Assembly (NCBI RefSeq): GCF_900105195.1
Contig: NZ_FNRX01000002.1
Coordinates: 496,001-560,000, forward strand
DNA from: Rhodococcus pyridinivorans
GTDB lineage: Bacteria; Actinomycetota; Actinomycetes; Mycobacteriales; Mycobacteriaceae
Reading direction: 5' to 3'
DNA length: 64,000 bases
The notes under the pieces were generated by a model that saw nothing but the letters and a program-made list of their open reading frames with translations, made no database searches and was not told where the DNA came from. Position numbers and translations under genes: made by a program. Positions 16,601 through 25,560 of the stretch are shown piece by piece (position 1 is the stretch's first letter; each line of letters begins with the position of its first letter).

Positions 16601-17074
16601 TCACGCCACAGCGGGGCTCCAGTCGACCACCACCGACCGTGCTCCGATGTATTCCAGCAGGTCGCGGACCGGTCCGCCGAAGCGGAGTTGACGGGCGACC
16701 TCCAGTTCGTCGAGGTCGTCGTTCTCCGTGCCGACGAGGATCCCATCGATCATGCTGCGGGCTGCGGACACGACGAGCGTCTCTTCCTCGGCCACCCGGA
16801 CCGGTACATCGTTCTCGCCCGCCACCGCGCCGACCGCCACGGCCACGTAGTCCCTGTCCTCGTCCGCGTCGTGATACGCGACCAGGCGGCCATGCAGCAC
16901 GGACTCGGGCAGGATGCGGTCGAGCGTTACGCCCGAGGGAACGCGCTCGTCCTCGGGACGGATGCTCGGGCCGGCTGCGGCCGGTGTGGCCGGGGATGCC
17001 GTGGGCTGCGCGGCTGCGTACAGGGGCACGCGCCGAGACGTCCAGCCGAAGTAGGTTTCGCGTTGCGCGTACAT
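16601..17074 (-). CDS. Hypothetical actinobacterial protein
   Basis: This 157-residue soluble protein has no motif I recognise. The N-terminus (MYAQRETYFGWTSRR) is followed by an Ala/Pro/Ser-rich stretch to about residue 45. The remaining acidic alpha/beta-looking region contains RLVAYHDADEDRDYVAVAVG, ARSMIDGILVGTEN and LLEYIGARSVVVDWSPAVA. The ATG at 17074 has GAGGAGG about 10 nt upstream. It follows the ABC transporter genes on the same strand with a 95-bp gap, so it may have its own promoter. Confidence 0.6.
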   Translation of the reverse strand: MYAQRETYFGWTSRRVPLYAAAQPTASPATPAAAGPSIRPEDERVPSGVTLDRILPESVLHGRLVAYHDADEDRDYVAVAVGAVAGENDVPVRVAEEETLVVSAARSMIDGILVGTENDDLDELEVARQLRFGGPVRDLLEYIGARSVVVDWSPAVA

Positions 17075-17169
17075 CGCACCTGCGCCTCCTCGATAGGACT
17101 TCGTCTCTACCTCCAGTGTGCTCCGGGCCACCGACACGTTTGTCGGTTCCGAAGGAGGGGTCGTAGGAG

Positions 17170-17844
17170 CTAGTCGCGCGAGGCCCGGACGCCGGGTGAG
17201 ACGAGCAGTCGGCCGAGGACCGCGAAGAGCGCGAGGATCACCAGCGAGCAGATCCCGGCGAGGGCGGCACCGCCCACGACCAGGGCGTAGTCGCTGCGCG
17301 CGAGACCGTCCACGATGGGCCTTCCCACCCCGCCGAAGCTCACTGCCGCAGCGATCGTGGCGGTCGCGACGATCTGCACGGCGGCGGTGCGCAGGCCGAC
17401 GAGGATCAGCGGCAAGGCCACCGGCAGCTGGGCCCGCAGCAGGATCTGGGACGAGGTCATCCCCATCCCGCGGGCGGCGTCGGTCAGCGCCGGGTCGATC
17501 CCGCGGATCCCTTCGTAGGAGTTCAACAGGATGGGTGGGATCGCGAGTGCCACCAGCGGCACCATCACCGGAACGAGCCCGATCCCGTACAGCACGACCA
17601 GCAACACGAGCAGGCCGTAGGTGGGGAGGGCGCGTGCGGCGTTCGCTGTGAGCGACACGAGCACACCGCCGCGGCCCGTGTGCCCGGTCCACAGGCCGAG
17701 CGGCAACGCGAGGAGCACGGAGATCACGAACGCGAGCAGGGTATAGCCGAAGTGCTGGGCCAGTCGCGTCGGGATCCCGGACGCGCCCGACCAGTTCGCG
17801 GAGTCGCCGAAGTATTCGGCCAGATAGTTCAGCAGCGTCGTCAT
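17170..17844 (-). CDS. Osmoprotectant-type ABC transporter permease
   Basis: This 224-residue membrane subunit is of the OpuCB/OpuCD (glycine betaine/carnitine/choline) type, with about five to six hydrophobic segments. The region that contacts the ATPase is GIRGIDPALTDAARGMGMTSSQILLRAQLPVALPLILVG, containing the EAA-like loop. Its ATG overlaps the upstream permease stop (4 bp). It is the last gene of a four-gene operon: binding protein, ATPase, permease, permease. Confidence 0.9.
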   Translation of the reverse strand: MTTLLNYLAEYFGDSANWSGASGIPTRLAQHFGYTLLAFVISVLLALPLGLWTGHTGRGGVLVSLTANAARALPTYGLLVLLVVLYGIGLVPVMVPLVALAIPPILLNSYEGIRGIDPALTDAARGMGMTSSQILLRAQLPVALPLILVGLRTAAVQIVATATIAAAVSFGGVGRPIVDGLARSDYALVVGGAALAGICSLVILALFAVLGRLLVSPGVRASRD

Positions 17845-18485
17845 CGGCGCACCTTCGAGGTGCGGTGCATCCACGGCGTGGCGAGACGCTGGACGAGCAC
17901 GAGCACCGCGTCGACGACCAGTGCCATCACGACGGTCGCGATGATGCCGATGATCGCCAGATCGAGTCGGTCGAGCTGCACCGAGGCGGTGAACAACGCG
18001 CCGAAGGCACCCATGCCGATCAGCGCTCCGACGCTCACCATGCTGATGTTCGCGACCGTCGCGACCCGCAGCCCCGCGATGACCGCGGGGATCGCCAGCG
18101 GCAGGTCGACGGTGAGCAACCGGCGCGGCGTCGAGAATCCCATCGCCACCGCCGACTGGCGGACACTGTCGGGCACAGCACGCAATCCGTCGACGACGTT
18201 CGGGACGAGGCCCGCCAGCGCGTAGACGGCCAGCGGAAGGATCACGGTGGTCCGGCTGATCCCGGTGAACGCGATGAGCAGGACGAAGAAGGCAAGCGAC
18301 GGAATCGAATACAGGACACTGCAGACCGCGAGCACCGGGGCGTACACCCGCGGCCACCGCACGCACGCGAGGCCCAGCGGCAGAGCGAGGACGAGGCCGA
18401 GCAGCGACGCGCCGAGGGCCATGACGAGATGATCGCCGAGCAGTTCCCAGAACGTCCCGAGATAACCGGGAATCCGCAGGCTCAC
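17841..18485 (-). CDS. Osmoprotectant-type ABC transporter permease
   Basis: This is a second permease subunit of 214 residues, paralogous to the next one. Its EAA-like loop is VVDGLRAVPDSVRQSAVAMGFSTPRRLLTVDLPLAIPAV. Conserved SIPSLAFFVLL and the following membrane segments match OpuC-type permeases. The GTG start at 18485 overlaps the ATPase stop (GTGA), so translation is coupled. Two permeases forming a heterodimer with one ATPase is the family norm. Confidence 0.9.
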   Translation of the reverse strand: MSLRIPGYLGTFWELLGDHLVMALGASLLGLVLALPLGLACVRWPRVYAPVLAVCSVLYSIPSLAFFVLLIAFTGISRTTVILPLAVYALAGLVPNVVDGLRAVPDSVRQSAVAMGFSTPRRLLTVDLPLAIPAVIAGLRVATVANISMVSVGALIGMGAFGALFTASVQLDRLDLAIIGIIATVVMALVVDAVLVLVQRLATPWMHRTSKVRR

Positions 18486-19591
18486 CGCAACTTCCGCATC
18501 GCGAGCGGAGACGGGGTGCCGGCCTCCCTGTGGTTGTGCGCCGCGCGGACCGCCGCGGTCACCTCTTCGCCACTGATCACCCCGAGCGCACGTCCGTCGT
18601 CGTCCACCGCCACGGCATGGCCCGATGGTGAGAGCACGGCCGCGTCGAGCACGACGCGCAGCGGATCCCGCCCGGGAACGAACGGCTTTCCGGCCGGCAG
18701 GAATTCTGCATCGGCACTGCCGTCTCGCCACCCCGTCGGGCGTCCGTCGTCGTCGACGACGAGAAGCCAGCCGTCGCCGACGGCGAGTTCGGCGGCATCG
18801 CGGGTGACGATCGGATCGGTGCGCAGCGGCAGGTCGGCGGACGAGAAGAACGACATGAGTCGCACACCGCGGTCGACGCCGAGGAATCCGGCGACGAAAT
18901 CGTCGGCGGGGGAGGTGAGAAGCTCCTCCGGAGTCGCGTACTGGGCGAGCACCCCGCCCGGCCGCAGGACGGCCACGCGGTCGCCGAGCTTGATCGCCTC
19001 GTCGATGTCGTGGGTGACGAGCACGATCGTCTTGGCCAGCACCGATTGCAGGCGCAGGAGTTCGTCCTGCAGATCCTTGCGGACCACGGGATCGACCGCG
19101 GAGAACGGCTCGTCCATCAACAGGATCGGAGGATCGGCCGCCAGCGCGCGTGCCACACCGACACGCTGCTGCTGCCCGCCGGACAGCTGAGCAGGATAGC
19201 GTTGCGCCAGTTCTTTTCCGAGGCCGACTCGGGTGAGCACGTCCATCGCGGTCGCGCGGGCCTCCTTACGGCTCGCGCCGAGCAACCGGGGCACGGTGGC
19301 GACGTTGTCGATCACTGTGCGATGGGGGAACAGCCCGGCGTGCTGGATGACGTATCCGATGCCGCGGCGCAGGATCCGGGGATCCTCGTCCCGGACGTCG
19401 CGGCCCCCGACGAGCACACGCCCGCTCGAGGGCTCGACCATCCGGTTGATCATGCGCAACGAGGTGGTCTTCCCACACCCCGACGGCCCGACGAACACCG
19501 TCAGGGTGCCCGTCGGGACTTCCAGCGAGAGTCCGTCGACGGCGACGGTCCCGTCGGGATAACGCTTCCCGACGTTGTCGAATGTGATCAC
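18482..19591 (-). CDS. Osmoprotectant-type ABC transporter ATP-binding protein with CBS domains
   Basis: This 369-residue ATPase powers uptake of a quaternary amine or similar osmolyte. Walker A is GPSGCGKTT (residues 35-43), the Q-loop region follows, the signature is LSGGQQQR, and Walker B is PILLMDEP with the switch His in VLVTHDIDEA. After about residue 240, a C-terminal region with SGHAVAVDDDGRALGVISGEEV fits a degenerate CBS pair, the ionic-strength sensor in OpuA-type systems. The GTG start lies 16 bp after the binding-protein gene stop. Confidence 0.92.
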   Translation of the reverse strand: MITFDNVGKRYPDGTVAVDGLSLEVPTGTLTVFVGPSGCGKTTSLRMINRMVEPSSGRVLVGGRDVRDEDPRILRRGIGYVIQHAGLFPHRTVIDNVATVPRLLGASRKEARATAMDVLTRVGLGKELAQRYPAQLSGGQQQRVGVARALAADPPILLMDEPFSAVDPVVRKDLQDELLRLQSVLAKTIVLVTHDIDEAIKLGDRVAVLRPGGVLAQYATPEELLTSPADDFVAGFLGVDRGVRLMSFFSSADLPLRTDPIVTRDAAELAVGDGWLLVVDDDGRPTGWRDGSADAEFLPAGKPFVPGRDPLRVVLDAAVLSPSGHAVAVDDDGRALGVISGEEVTAAVRAAHNHREAGTPSPLAMRKLR

Positions 19592-19607
19592 GTGGCACCG
19601 ACTTCCG

Positions 19608-20519
19608 TCAGTTCAGATCGTTCTGCTGCAGCCACTCCTCGGCGACGACGTCGATGTCGCGACCGTCGGTGACCACCTGTCCGACCAGGACGACGAGGGT
19701 GTCGGTGGTGAGCTTGTCGGACACGGCGTCGATCTTCGCGACGTGGTCGTCGTCGAGATCGGCGCGATGCACCAGCGGGGTGACGTTCTGGGCTCCGAAG
19801 ACCGATTCCGGGTCCTCCAGCGCAACAAACGGTTCGGTGCTCAGTGACGGATCGGTGGTGAAGATGTTCGCGGCCTGCACGGTGCCGTCCGAGAGCGCGC
19901 GGATGGTGATGGGGCCACCGGTGTCGGTGGGGACGAATTCGCGGAACTCGACCCCGTACACCTCGCGCAGACCCACGACACCTTGCTGACGCGTCTCGAA
20001 CTCGGGAGGTCCGCCGAGGACGAGTTCGCCGGCGACCGGCGCGAGATCGGCGATGCTCACCAGGTTGTAGCGCTGCGCGGTCTCCTCGGTGACGACGAGG
20101 GCGTCCTTGTTCTCACCGGGGGCGGAGGCCAGGATCTCGAGCCCGTCCGGAAGGGCTTCGGACAGGGCCGCATTGACGTCCTCCGTCGTCGAGGCGGTGC
20201 TGTCGGGGTCGACCCGCGCGAGCAGTGCGCCGTTGTACTCCGGGACGAGCGTGATGGCACCCGAGGCGACCTGGTCGTAGTAGATCTCGCGGCTGCCGAT
20301 GTTGAACTGGCGGGTGACCTCGGCCCCCGTGCTCTCGAGCGCCTGCGAGTAGATCTCCGCGAGCAGGACGTTCTCCGGGAAGTTCGCCGAACCGACGACG
20401 ATCGCGCCTCCGTCCGCTGTGTCTCCGGCGAGGGGATCCTCGTCTCCGCCGCCGGAACAGGCGGCCAGGGCGAATACGGACACGGCGAGAAGCGCGGTGG
20501 TGCGTGCGAAGCGTTTCAC
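19608..20519 (-). CDS. Lipoprotein substrate-binding protein for the osmoprotectant-type ABC transporter
   Basis: This 303-residue OpuAC/OpuCC-type solute receptor is anchored to the membrane by a lipid. The signal peptide is basic (VKRFARTT), then hydrophobic, then the lipobox LAAC. The mature protein has VGSANFPENVLLAEIYSQAL, LVPEYNGALLA and the family-typical VGLREVYGVEF and FTTDPSL. The GTG start at 20519 follows a GGGAG. It is the first gene of the operon. The ligand (betaine, choline, carnitine or ergothioneine-like compound) cannot be decided from the sequence. Confidence 0.92.
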   Translation of the reverse strand: MKRFARTTALLAVSVFALAACSGGGDEDPLAGDTADGGAIVVGSANFPENVLLAEIYSQALESTGAEVTRQFNIGSREIYYDQVASGAITLVPEYNGALLARVDPDSTASTTEDVNAALSEALPDGLEILASAPGENKDALVVTEETAQRYNLVSIADLAPVAGELVLGGPPEFETRQQGVVGLREVYGVEFREFVPTDTGGPITIRALSDGTVQAANIFTTDPSLSTEPFVALEDPESVFGAQNVTPLVHRADLDDDHVAKIDAVSDKLTTDTLVVLVGQVVTDGRDIDVVAEEWLQQNDLN

Positions 20520-20602
20520 GGGTTGCTCCCTCGGATGCGGCACGGTCGGTTTTCGACTCTATCCCGGCGGATACCCACTGTGCCGGATTTGTCACGAGTG
20601 GA

Positions 20603-21103
20603 TCACCAGTCGTCGCCGGCACGCTCCGAGGTCGTGAGGGCGAGGATGCCGCTCTCGAGACGGTATCGGCTCATCGAGTCCAGTGCGGGGGCATAGGCGT
20701 GCACGGTCACCGCCGGGACGGGACCGTCGTTGACGACCTCGTGCACGTGCCGACCGTCGAATCGACGCACGGCACCCGCCGACAAACGGGTGCGGGAGAG
20801 CGTCACGCGTTGCCCGGGAAGATCTTCCGACCACGGCTGGTCGACGGTGTCCTCCCGGACCTGTCCCTGCGCGACGGCGAACGCGCCGGCACTCCCACCG
20901 TGATCGTGGATCCCGGTGCGCTGCCCGGGAAGCCAGCCCAGCAACCACACCTCGTAGTCGTCGGCGACGGCGAGCCGGGTGTACCAGCGTTCGGTCTCGT
21001 CGAAGCGGACGAGCGCCCGCCAGCGGGAGACGTCCGCGGCGATGTCACGGACGATCTCGGCGAGATCGACGCGCACGGAGGGGGACAGAAGAGCAGCAGC
21101 CAT
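20603..21103 (-). CDS. Cysteine dioxygenase type I family protein
   Basis: This 166-residue cupin would oxidise cysteine to cysteine sulfinate with O2. The iron ligands appear as GIHDHGGSAGAF (two His) and DGRHVHEVVN (third His), which is the three-His cysteine dioxygenase pattern. As in many bacterial enzymes, the Cys that forms the Cys-Tyr crosslink in mammals is replaced. The ATG at 21103 is 72 bp downstream of a 30-codon Cys-rich leader peptide, which supports control by cysteine supply. Confidence 0.85.
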   Translation of the reverse strand: MAAALLSPSVRVDLAEIVRDIAADVSRWRALVRFDETERWYTRLAVADDYEVWLLGWLPGQRTGIHDHGGSAGAFAVAQGQVREDTVDQPWSEDLPGQRVTLSRTRLSAGAVRRFDGRHVHEVVNDGPVPAVTVHAYAPALDSMSRYRLESGILALTTSERAGDDW

Positions 21104-21175
21104 CGTGGTTCCTCGAAACGGGAGCCGGACGGGATCGTAGGGTCGTCCGGGCAGGGGAAGTGGGTCGGGCCGGGA

Positions 21176-21268
21176 TCAACGACAGGCGCGACAACCACAG
21201 AAACCACCGGCGATGCGGACGTAGTCCACATGAAGCCTGCGATGCCGCAGGGTCGCCGGAAGACGCAT
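21176..21268 (-). CDS. Cysteine-rich leader peptide upstream of cysteine dioxygenase
   Basis: This 30-residue reading frame begins MRLPATLRHRRLHVDY and ends GFCGCRACR, with three Cys codons in the last seven. The RRLHVD core matches the actinobacterial putative leader peptide type found before sulfur and cysteine genes. A TTGACA-17 bp-TGAAGT promoter on the same strand predicts transcription starting at the ATG itself, i.e. a leaderless uORF. Ribosome stalling or continued translation at the Cys codons could set translation of the dioxygenase 72 bp downstream. Confidence 0.8.
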   Translation of the reverse strand: MRLPATLRHRRLHVDYVRIAGGFCGCRACR

Positions 21269-21275
21269 GTCGCTC

Positions 21276-21304
21276 ACTTCAGCGGCCGGATGCGGCACTG
21301 TCAA
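21276..21304 (-). promoter_or_regulatory. Promoter of the leader peptide and cysteine dioxygenase gene
   Basis: The -35 hexamer TTGACA (complement of 21299-21304) and the -10 TGAAGT (complement of 21276-21281) are separated by 17 bp. The expected start, about 7 nt on, coincides with the uORF ATG at 21268. Confidence 0.65.
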
Positions 21305-21309
21305 GATTT

Positions 21310-22203
21310 TCACTCGTGTGACGTTCGGAACAACCGGACCGGATTGCGTCGCCGTACGGGCTCGTCGCGCGCGTCGCCGAACAGCAACGGTGCTGCGTAC
21401 GGGCGGTCCGAACCGAGCACGACGCGGTCGGGGCCGAGTCCGGACGCCACGGCCTCGACGATCTCGGGACCATACGACGAGGTGTCGACGAACACTCCGG
21501 CCGACGGGACCGTCGCCGGTCCGCCGCGCGCGGCCATCCGGTCGGCGTGCAGCGGCGCGAGCCCGGCGAGCATCGCGAACCCCACGCGCAGTCCGGGGAG
21601 GCGAGGGGCCCCGTACTCGTGCCAGGCGAACCACGCGGTGTGCATCTGCGCCACGTACGACACCATCGCCGGCCACCACGGCGGAGCCGACGGATCGGCC
21701 GCGGCGGGCCCGGGATGCACGAACAGGGGAGCACCGACGCGGTCGAGTTCGTCGAGGAGCGGGGCGCACCGCGCGTAGCCGTCGGCATCCGCCAACGCGG
21801 TGGCGGGAAGCTGGAGACCGACGCATCCCGCCCCGAGCACCTCGCGCAGCGCCGCGGGATCGGGATCGTCGACCGACGCTGCCGCCCACGCCCCGAACGG
21901 GTGCGGCAGCGCGAGCACTCCCTCGTGGTAGGCGTCGAGCAGGCCGGCCCCGTCGGCTGCGGGAAGCGTTTCGATCCCCAGCGGGCTCGACAACGACACC
22001 AGCGCCAAGTCGATGCCGTCCTGCGCCGCGAGCTCGGCCCGCCGGGCGATCGAGTGATCCTCCGGTCGCACCTCGTACGGGGGTTCACCGCCGAGGTACA
22101 GCGTCCATCCGACGAGCCGCGGCGCACGGGTGCGTGCCCGTAACGCAGCGACGAGTGGTGCCGGCCAGACGTGCTGGTGGACGTCGACGCGGGGAACGGT
22201 CAT
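21310..22203 (-). CDS. Amidohydrolase-2 family metal-dependent hydrolase
   Basis: This 297-residue TIM-barrel hydrolase has the N-terminal metal-binding HxH (DVHQHVW), a middle His in PLFVHPGPA, a further His in WFAWHEYGAP, and the C-terminal acid in VVLGSDRPYAAP. Such proteins include decarboxylases and hydrolases of the ACMSD-related group. The substrate is unknown. The ATG at 22203 begins close to the first metal motif, as usual. The promoter of the cysteine leader peptide lies immediately after its stop. Confidence 0.8.
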   Translation of the reverse strand: MTVPRVDVHQHVWPAPLVAALRARTRAPRLVGWTLYLGGEPPYEVRPEDHSIARRAELAAQDGIDLALVSLSSPLGIETLPAADGAGLLDAYHEGVLALPHPFGAWAAASVDDPDPAALREVLGAGCVGLQLPATALADADGYARCAPLLDELDRVGAPLFVHPGPAAADPSAPPWWPAMVSYVAQMHTAWFAWHEYGAPRLPGLRVGFAMLAGLAPLHADRMAARGGPATVPSAGVFVDTSSYGPEIVEAVASGLGPDRVVLGSDRPYAAPLLFGDARDEPVRRRNPVRLFRTSHE

Positions 22204-22230
22204 GCCGTCAGGATGGCAGACCGCCCGCCC

Positions 22231-22262
22231 GCTGTCCGCTGTCCGCTGTCCGCGCTGTCCGC
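22231..22262. repeat. Short tandem repeat GCTGTCC
   Basis: Three direct copies of the 7-mer GCTGTCC are followed by a fourth interrupted copy (GC then GCTGTCCGC). They sit in the 64-bp gap between the sensor kinase stop and the amidohydrolase start. Confidence 0.7.
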
Positions 22263-22267
22263 GTCGC

Positions 22268-24352
22268 CTACTGTCCCGCGCCGCGGGGAACCCATCGTTC
22301 GTGCAGCTGTCCGCGCCGGATACCCGGACTCGTCCCGGGCGTCGCGAGAGCGGGGGTGGGTGCCGAGTGACGGCTTCCGACCACCGGCTGCGATCCGGAT
22401 GCCGGGTCGGCGTGGAGCTGCTCGCCGTACTCCGATGGGGGATCGGGCAGGCGGCGCGGCCGATCGATCCGGTACGGATCGTCGTGGTTCCTGCCGGTTC
22501 CCTTGAGCAGGCTGGTCGGCAGGTAGATGCTCGCAGTGATGCCGGCATTGGTGGACGAGTCGAAGGTCGGACGCAGACGCACCGTGATGTCGTGACGATC
22601 GGCGAGGCGCGCGACTACGAACAGACCCATTCGCCGTGCGGCGCCGGATCCGGCTTCGCCGTCCGAACCCAGCCGCATGTTGATGTCGGCGAGTTCATCT
22701 GCGGGAATACTGATTCCACGGTCGGCGATCTCGAGGAGGAGGCCGCCGTCGACGGCGCGGGAGAACGCGAACGCCACGGTGCTCTCGGGCGGTGAGGCGC
22801 GCAGTGCGTTGTCGAGGAGCTCGGCGATCATGTGGACGACGTCGGTGACGGCGCTGCCGACCAGATTGCCGTCCGGCGCATTTCCGATGTTCACGCGCTG
22901 GTAGTTCTCGACCTGCGAGAGGGATGCGCGCAGGACGTCGACGAGCGGTGTGTCGGGGACGCGGCCGAGGCGCTGGCGGGTACCGGCGAGGACGAGCAGC
23001 GAGTCGCCCGTGCGCCGCATGCGGGCGGCGAGGTGGTCGAGCGCGAACAGGTTCTGCAGACGCGTCGGGTCGCGCTCTTCGTGTTCGAGCGAATCGATCA
23101 GCGCCAGTTGCTGTTCCACGAGCGTCTTGTTGCGGCGGGCGAGCGTTTCGAGCATCTCGTTGACCTGCCGGCGCAGCTGGGCCTGCTCGCCGGCCAGACG
23201 TAGGGCACCATCGTTCATGCTGTCGACGGCGCGCGCCACCTCGCCGATCTCCTCGCGGGTGTAGACGCGGATCGGATCCAGTGTGACGGATTCGATCTCG
23301 GCGCCGTCCTTGATCGCAGCGAGTGCGGCGGGCAGATCCTGTTCGGCGGTGCGCAGGGTGTCGTCGCGCAGTCGGCGCAACGGCCGGACGAGCGACATCG
23401 CGATCACGATCGCCAGGGCGAGGGCGAGGGCGAGGATGATCGCGACACCGATGGCGTTCTTGAGGGCTTCGGTGCGTGCTTCGGCCGCGAGGTCGTCGAG
23501 GGCGGCCACGGCTCGGGTCGCGGAACCGGCGACCTCTTCCTGGTAGATCATGAGGCTCTCGAAGAGCGACCCGCGCAGAGCGGCGACGTTGCCCGCTTCG
23601 TTGTCGAGGTTGGCCGTGAGGCTGCGGCGATTCTCGAGCTGAGTCATCAGACCGTCGACCCGGGAGGAGTCGGCGGTCTCGTTCTCGACGAAGGTGTCAC
23701 GGAGGACGGCCAGTCGCGCGGACTCGACACCGAGGGCGTTGTTCCACATGAGCAGGGCACCGTCGGTTCCGGCGCTCAGCGCGGAGTATGCGAGGACCTG
23801 GTCGAGCAGGGACCACTGGGTGTCCCACAGGTCGAGAAGTGTCGCGCTCTCGCGCTGGACGGTGGGGTCGTCCGTGGTGGTGGTGATGGCGCGGTAGGCA
23901 GCCTGGGCGCGGCTGACGAATCCTTCGGCGCGCTCGCTGGCCACGGTCGGCGCCAGGGTTCCCGACGACGCGCTGTCGAGCAGGCTCTCGCCCTCGGCGA
24001 GCATGCGGTTGATCATCGCCGCGATCTGCGGATCGAGATCCTTCGCGTCGATGTGGTCGCGCAGCGTCGCGGCGGATTCGCGGGCGACCTGGGCGCCGTT
24101 GTCGACGGGCAGTGACAGGATCGTCGCTGCCGCGGCGCCGGTGACACTGGTGGCGTAGTCGGCGAGGGTCGGCAGGATGGAGACGTTCTCGGCGGCGGCG
24201 CTGTAGGCGTCGTTCTCCTGGTAGAGGTCGTAGACGCGGAGCGAGCCGTACAGGGTCGCTGCGACGATGGGGACGGCGACGACCGCGGTCATCCTGCGCC
24301 ACAGACGCCAGTTGTCCGGCGTGTACTGCCGGAATTTCCTCATGACACTCAC
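22268..24352 (-). CDS. Sensor histidine kinase, conservon (CvnA)-like
   Basis: This 694-residue membrane kinase has a transmembrane segment near residues 21-40 (MTAVVAVPIVAATLYGSL), a long extracytoplasmic helical domain to about residue 305, and a second membrane segment (AIGVAIILALALALAIVIAMSL). HAMP follows, then a phosphoacceptor region LFALDHLAARMRRTGDSLLVLAG and an ATPase domain with AELLDNALRASPPES (N box) and IADRGISIP. The C-terminus is a Pro-rich tail. This is the architecture of CvnA kinases that signal with small GTPases in actinomycetes. No cvnB, C or D gene follows, so it appears orphaned. Confidence 0.85.
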   Translation of the reverse strand: MSVMRKFRQYTPDNWRLWRRMTAVVAVPIVAATLYGSLRVYDLYQENDAYSAAAENVSILPTLADYATSVTGAAAATILSLPVDNGAQVARESAATLRDHIDAKDLDPQIAAMINRMLAEGESLLDSASSGTLAPTVASERAEGFVSRAQAAYRAITTTTDDPTVQRESATLLDLWDTQWSLLDQVLAYSALSAGTDGALLMWNNALGVESARLAVLRDTFVENETADSSRVDGLMTQLENRRSLTANLDNEAGNVAALRGSLFESLMIYQEEVAGSATRAVAALDDLAAEARTEALKNAIGVAIILALALALAIVIAMSLVRPLRRLRDDTLRTAEQDLPAALAAIKDGAEIESVTLDPIRVYTREEIGEVARAVDSMNDGALRLAGEQAQLRRQVNEMLETLARRNKTLVEQQLALIDSLEHEERDPTRLQNLFALDHLAARMRRTGDSLLVLAGTRQRLGRVPDTPLVDVLRASLSQVENYQRVNIGNAPDGNLVGSAVTDVVHMIAELLDNALRASPPESTVAFAFSRAVDGGLLLEIADRGISIPADELADINMRLGSDGEAGSGAARRMGLFVVARLADRHDITVRLRPTFDSSTNAGITASIYLPTSLLKGTGRNHDDPYRIDRPRRLPDPPSEYGEQLHADPASGSQPVVGSRHSAPTPALATPGTSPGIRRGQLHERWVPRGAGQ

Positions 24353-24630
24353 AACGTTTCGCCCCCCGAGCCTCTCTACCTGCCTGAGTCGGCGGCCGGC
24401 CGAAACTGGACTTCGGCAAGTAAAGAACTTCGCCTTGGAAATTCGGGCCAGGGCGAATCACGGTTCGCTGCCGTCAGGACGTGGGTCAGAGTAGGTAGTA
24501 CTTCGCTGCGCTCACAAGATCGCCGTCCAAGTCCGATAGCTGGTATTCGATCTTGTGTATACATCACGGTCGTGCGCTACGATGCCGCCGGAATTTCCCG
24601 TTCCGCCGGGTTTCGATGTCAGGGGGGCGC

Positions 24631-25554
24631 ATGGATCTGCGACGGGTCGATCTCAACCTGCTCGTCGTCCTCGAAGTCCTGCTCTCCGAACGCAATGTCA
24701 CGCGCGCGGCGCGGCGACTGAACATGTCGCAACCGGCGACGAGTACGGCTCTCGCCCGGTTGCGCAAGCAATTCGACGATCCGCTTCTCGTGAAGAGCGG
24801 CCGCACACTGCGTCCCACCGTGCGCGCCCAGGCGATCGTCGAACCGCTCCGCGAGGTGCTGCGGACCCTCGAGCGCTCGGTACTGGCTGCGCCCGGCTTC
24901 GATCCCGCGACGGATTCACGCACCTTCACCATCATGACCGGCGACTACGCCGCGATCACCCTCCTGCGTCTGCTGGTCCGGGGGAGCACCCCGGCCGGCA
25001 TCCGTTTCGATCTGCTGCCGTTCAACGGTGCCGGTCTCGATGCCTTCCGCCGGTTCGAGATCGATCTCGCGGTGCTACCGGAACACGTGCTCGAATCCCC
25101 GGAGTTCGAGAGCTGCCGGAGGCAGGTCGTGCTGACCGACAGACTCGTCGGGGCGGTCTGGTCCGGGCACCCGTACACCGGCACCAAGCTCACCCGCGAA
25201 GTGCTCGGCCGCTACCCGTTGCTGTCCTACGCGCAGTATTCCGACGACACCAACCTCGGCCGCGCTCTGCTGCGTGCGGGGGCGGTGGCCCAGGTCGGCG
25301 CGACCAGCGGCAACCTCGCGGTGCTTCCGTACGCCCTGGAGAACACCCGCATGGTCACGTTCCTGCCCGAGCGCTTGGCCCGGCACCTCGCCGAGATGGC
25401 GTTCCTGCGCATCCTGGAACCGACCTTCCAGTTGCCGCCCCTGCGCGAATTCGCGGTCTGGCACGCCGAGCGCGATGCGGATCCCGCGCACGCCTGGCTC
25501 CGTGCGCAGCTCGACCCGATCGGGCGTCGCCGCGTCGCAGCACAGGCAGGCTGA
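24631..25554 (+). CDS. LysR-family transcriptional regulator
   Basis: This 307-residue protein has the HTH NVTRAARRLNMSQPATSTALARLRKQF (about residues 22-48), followed by an effector-binding domain starting at TFTIMTGDYAAI. It is of the NodD/LinR-like subgroup (MDLRRVDLNLLVVLEVLLSERN). ATG 24631 follows a GGGGGG tract and is preferred over the earlier 24616. A perfect palindrome TGTATACA lies at 24556-24563 upstream and may be its own operator. It is convergent to the molybdenum hydroxylase operon; control of that operon is possible but not shown. Confidence 0.88.
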   Translation: MDLRRVDLNLLVVLEVLLSERNVTRAARRLNMSQPATSTALARLRKQFDDPLLVKSGRTLRPTVRAQAIVEPLREVLRTLERSVLAAPGFDPATDSRTFTIMTGDYAAITLLRLLVRGSTPAGIRFDLLPFNGAGLDAFRRFEIDLAVLPEHVLESPEFESCRRQVVLTDRLVGAVWSGHPYTGTKLTREVLGRYPLLSYAQYSDDTNLGRALLRAGAVAQVGATSGNLAVLPYALENTRMVTFLPERLARHLAEMAFLRILEPTFQLPPLREFAVWHAERDADPAHAWLRAQLDPIGRRRVAAQAG

Positions 25555-25560
25555 CGACGA

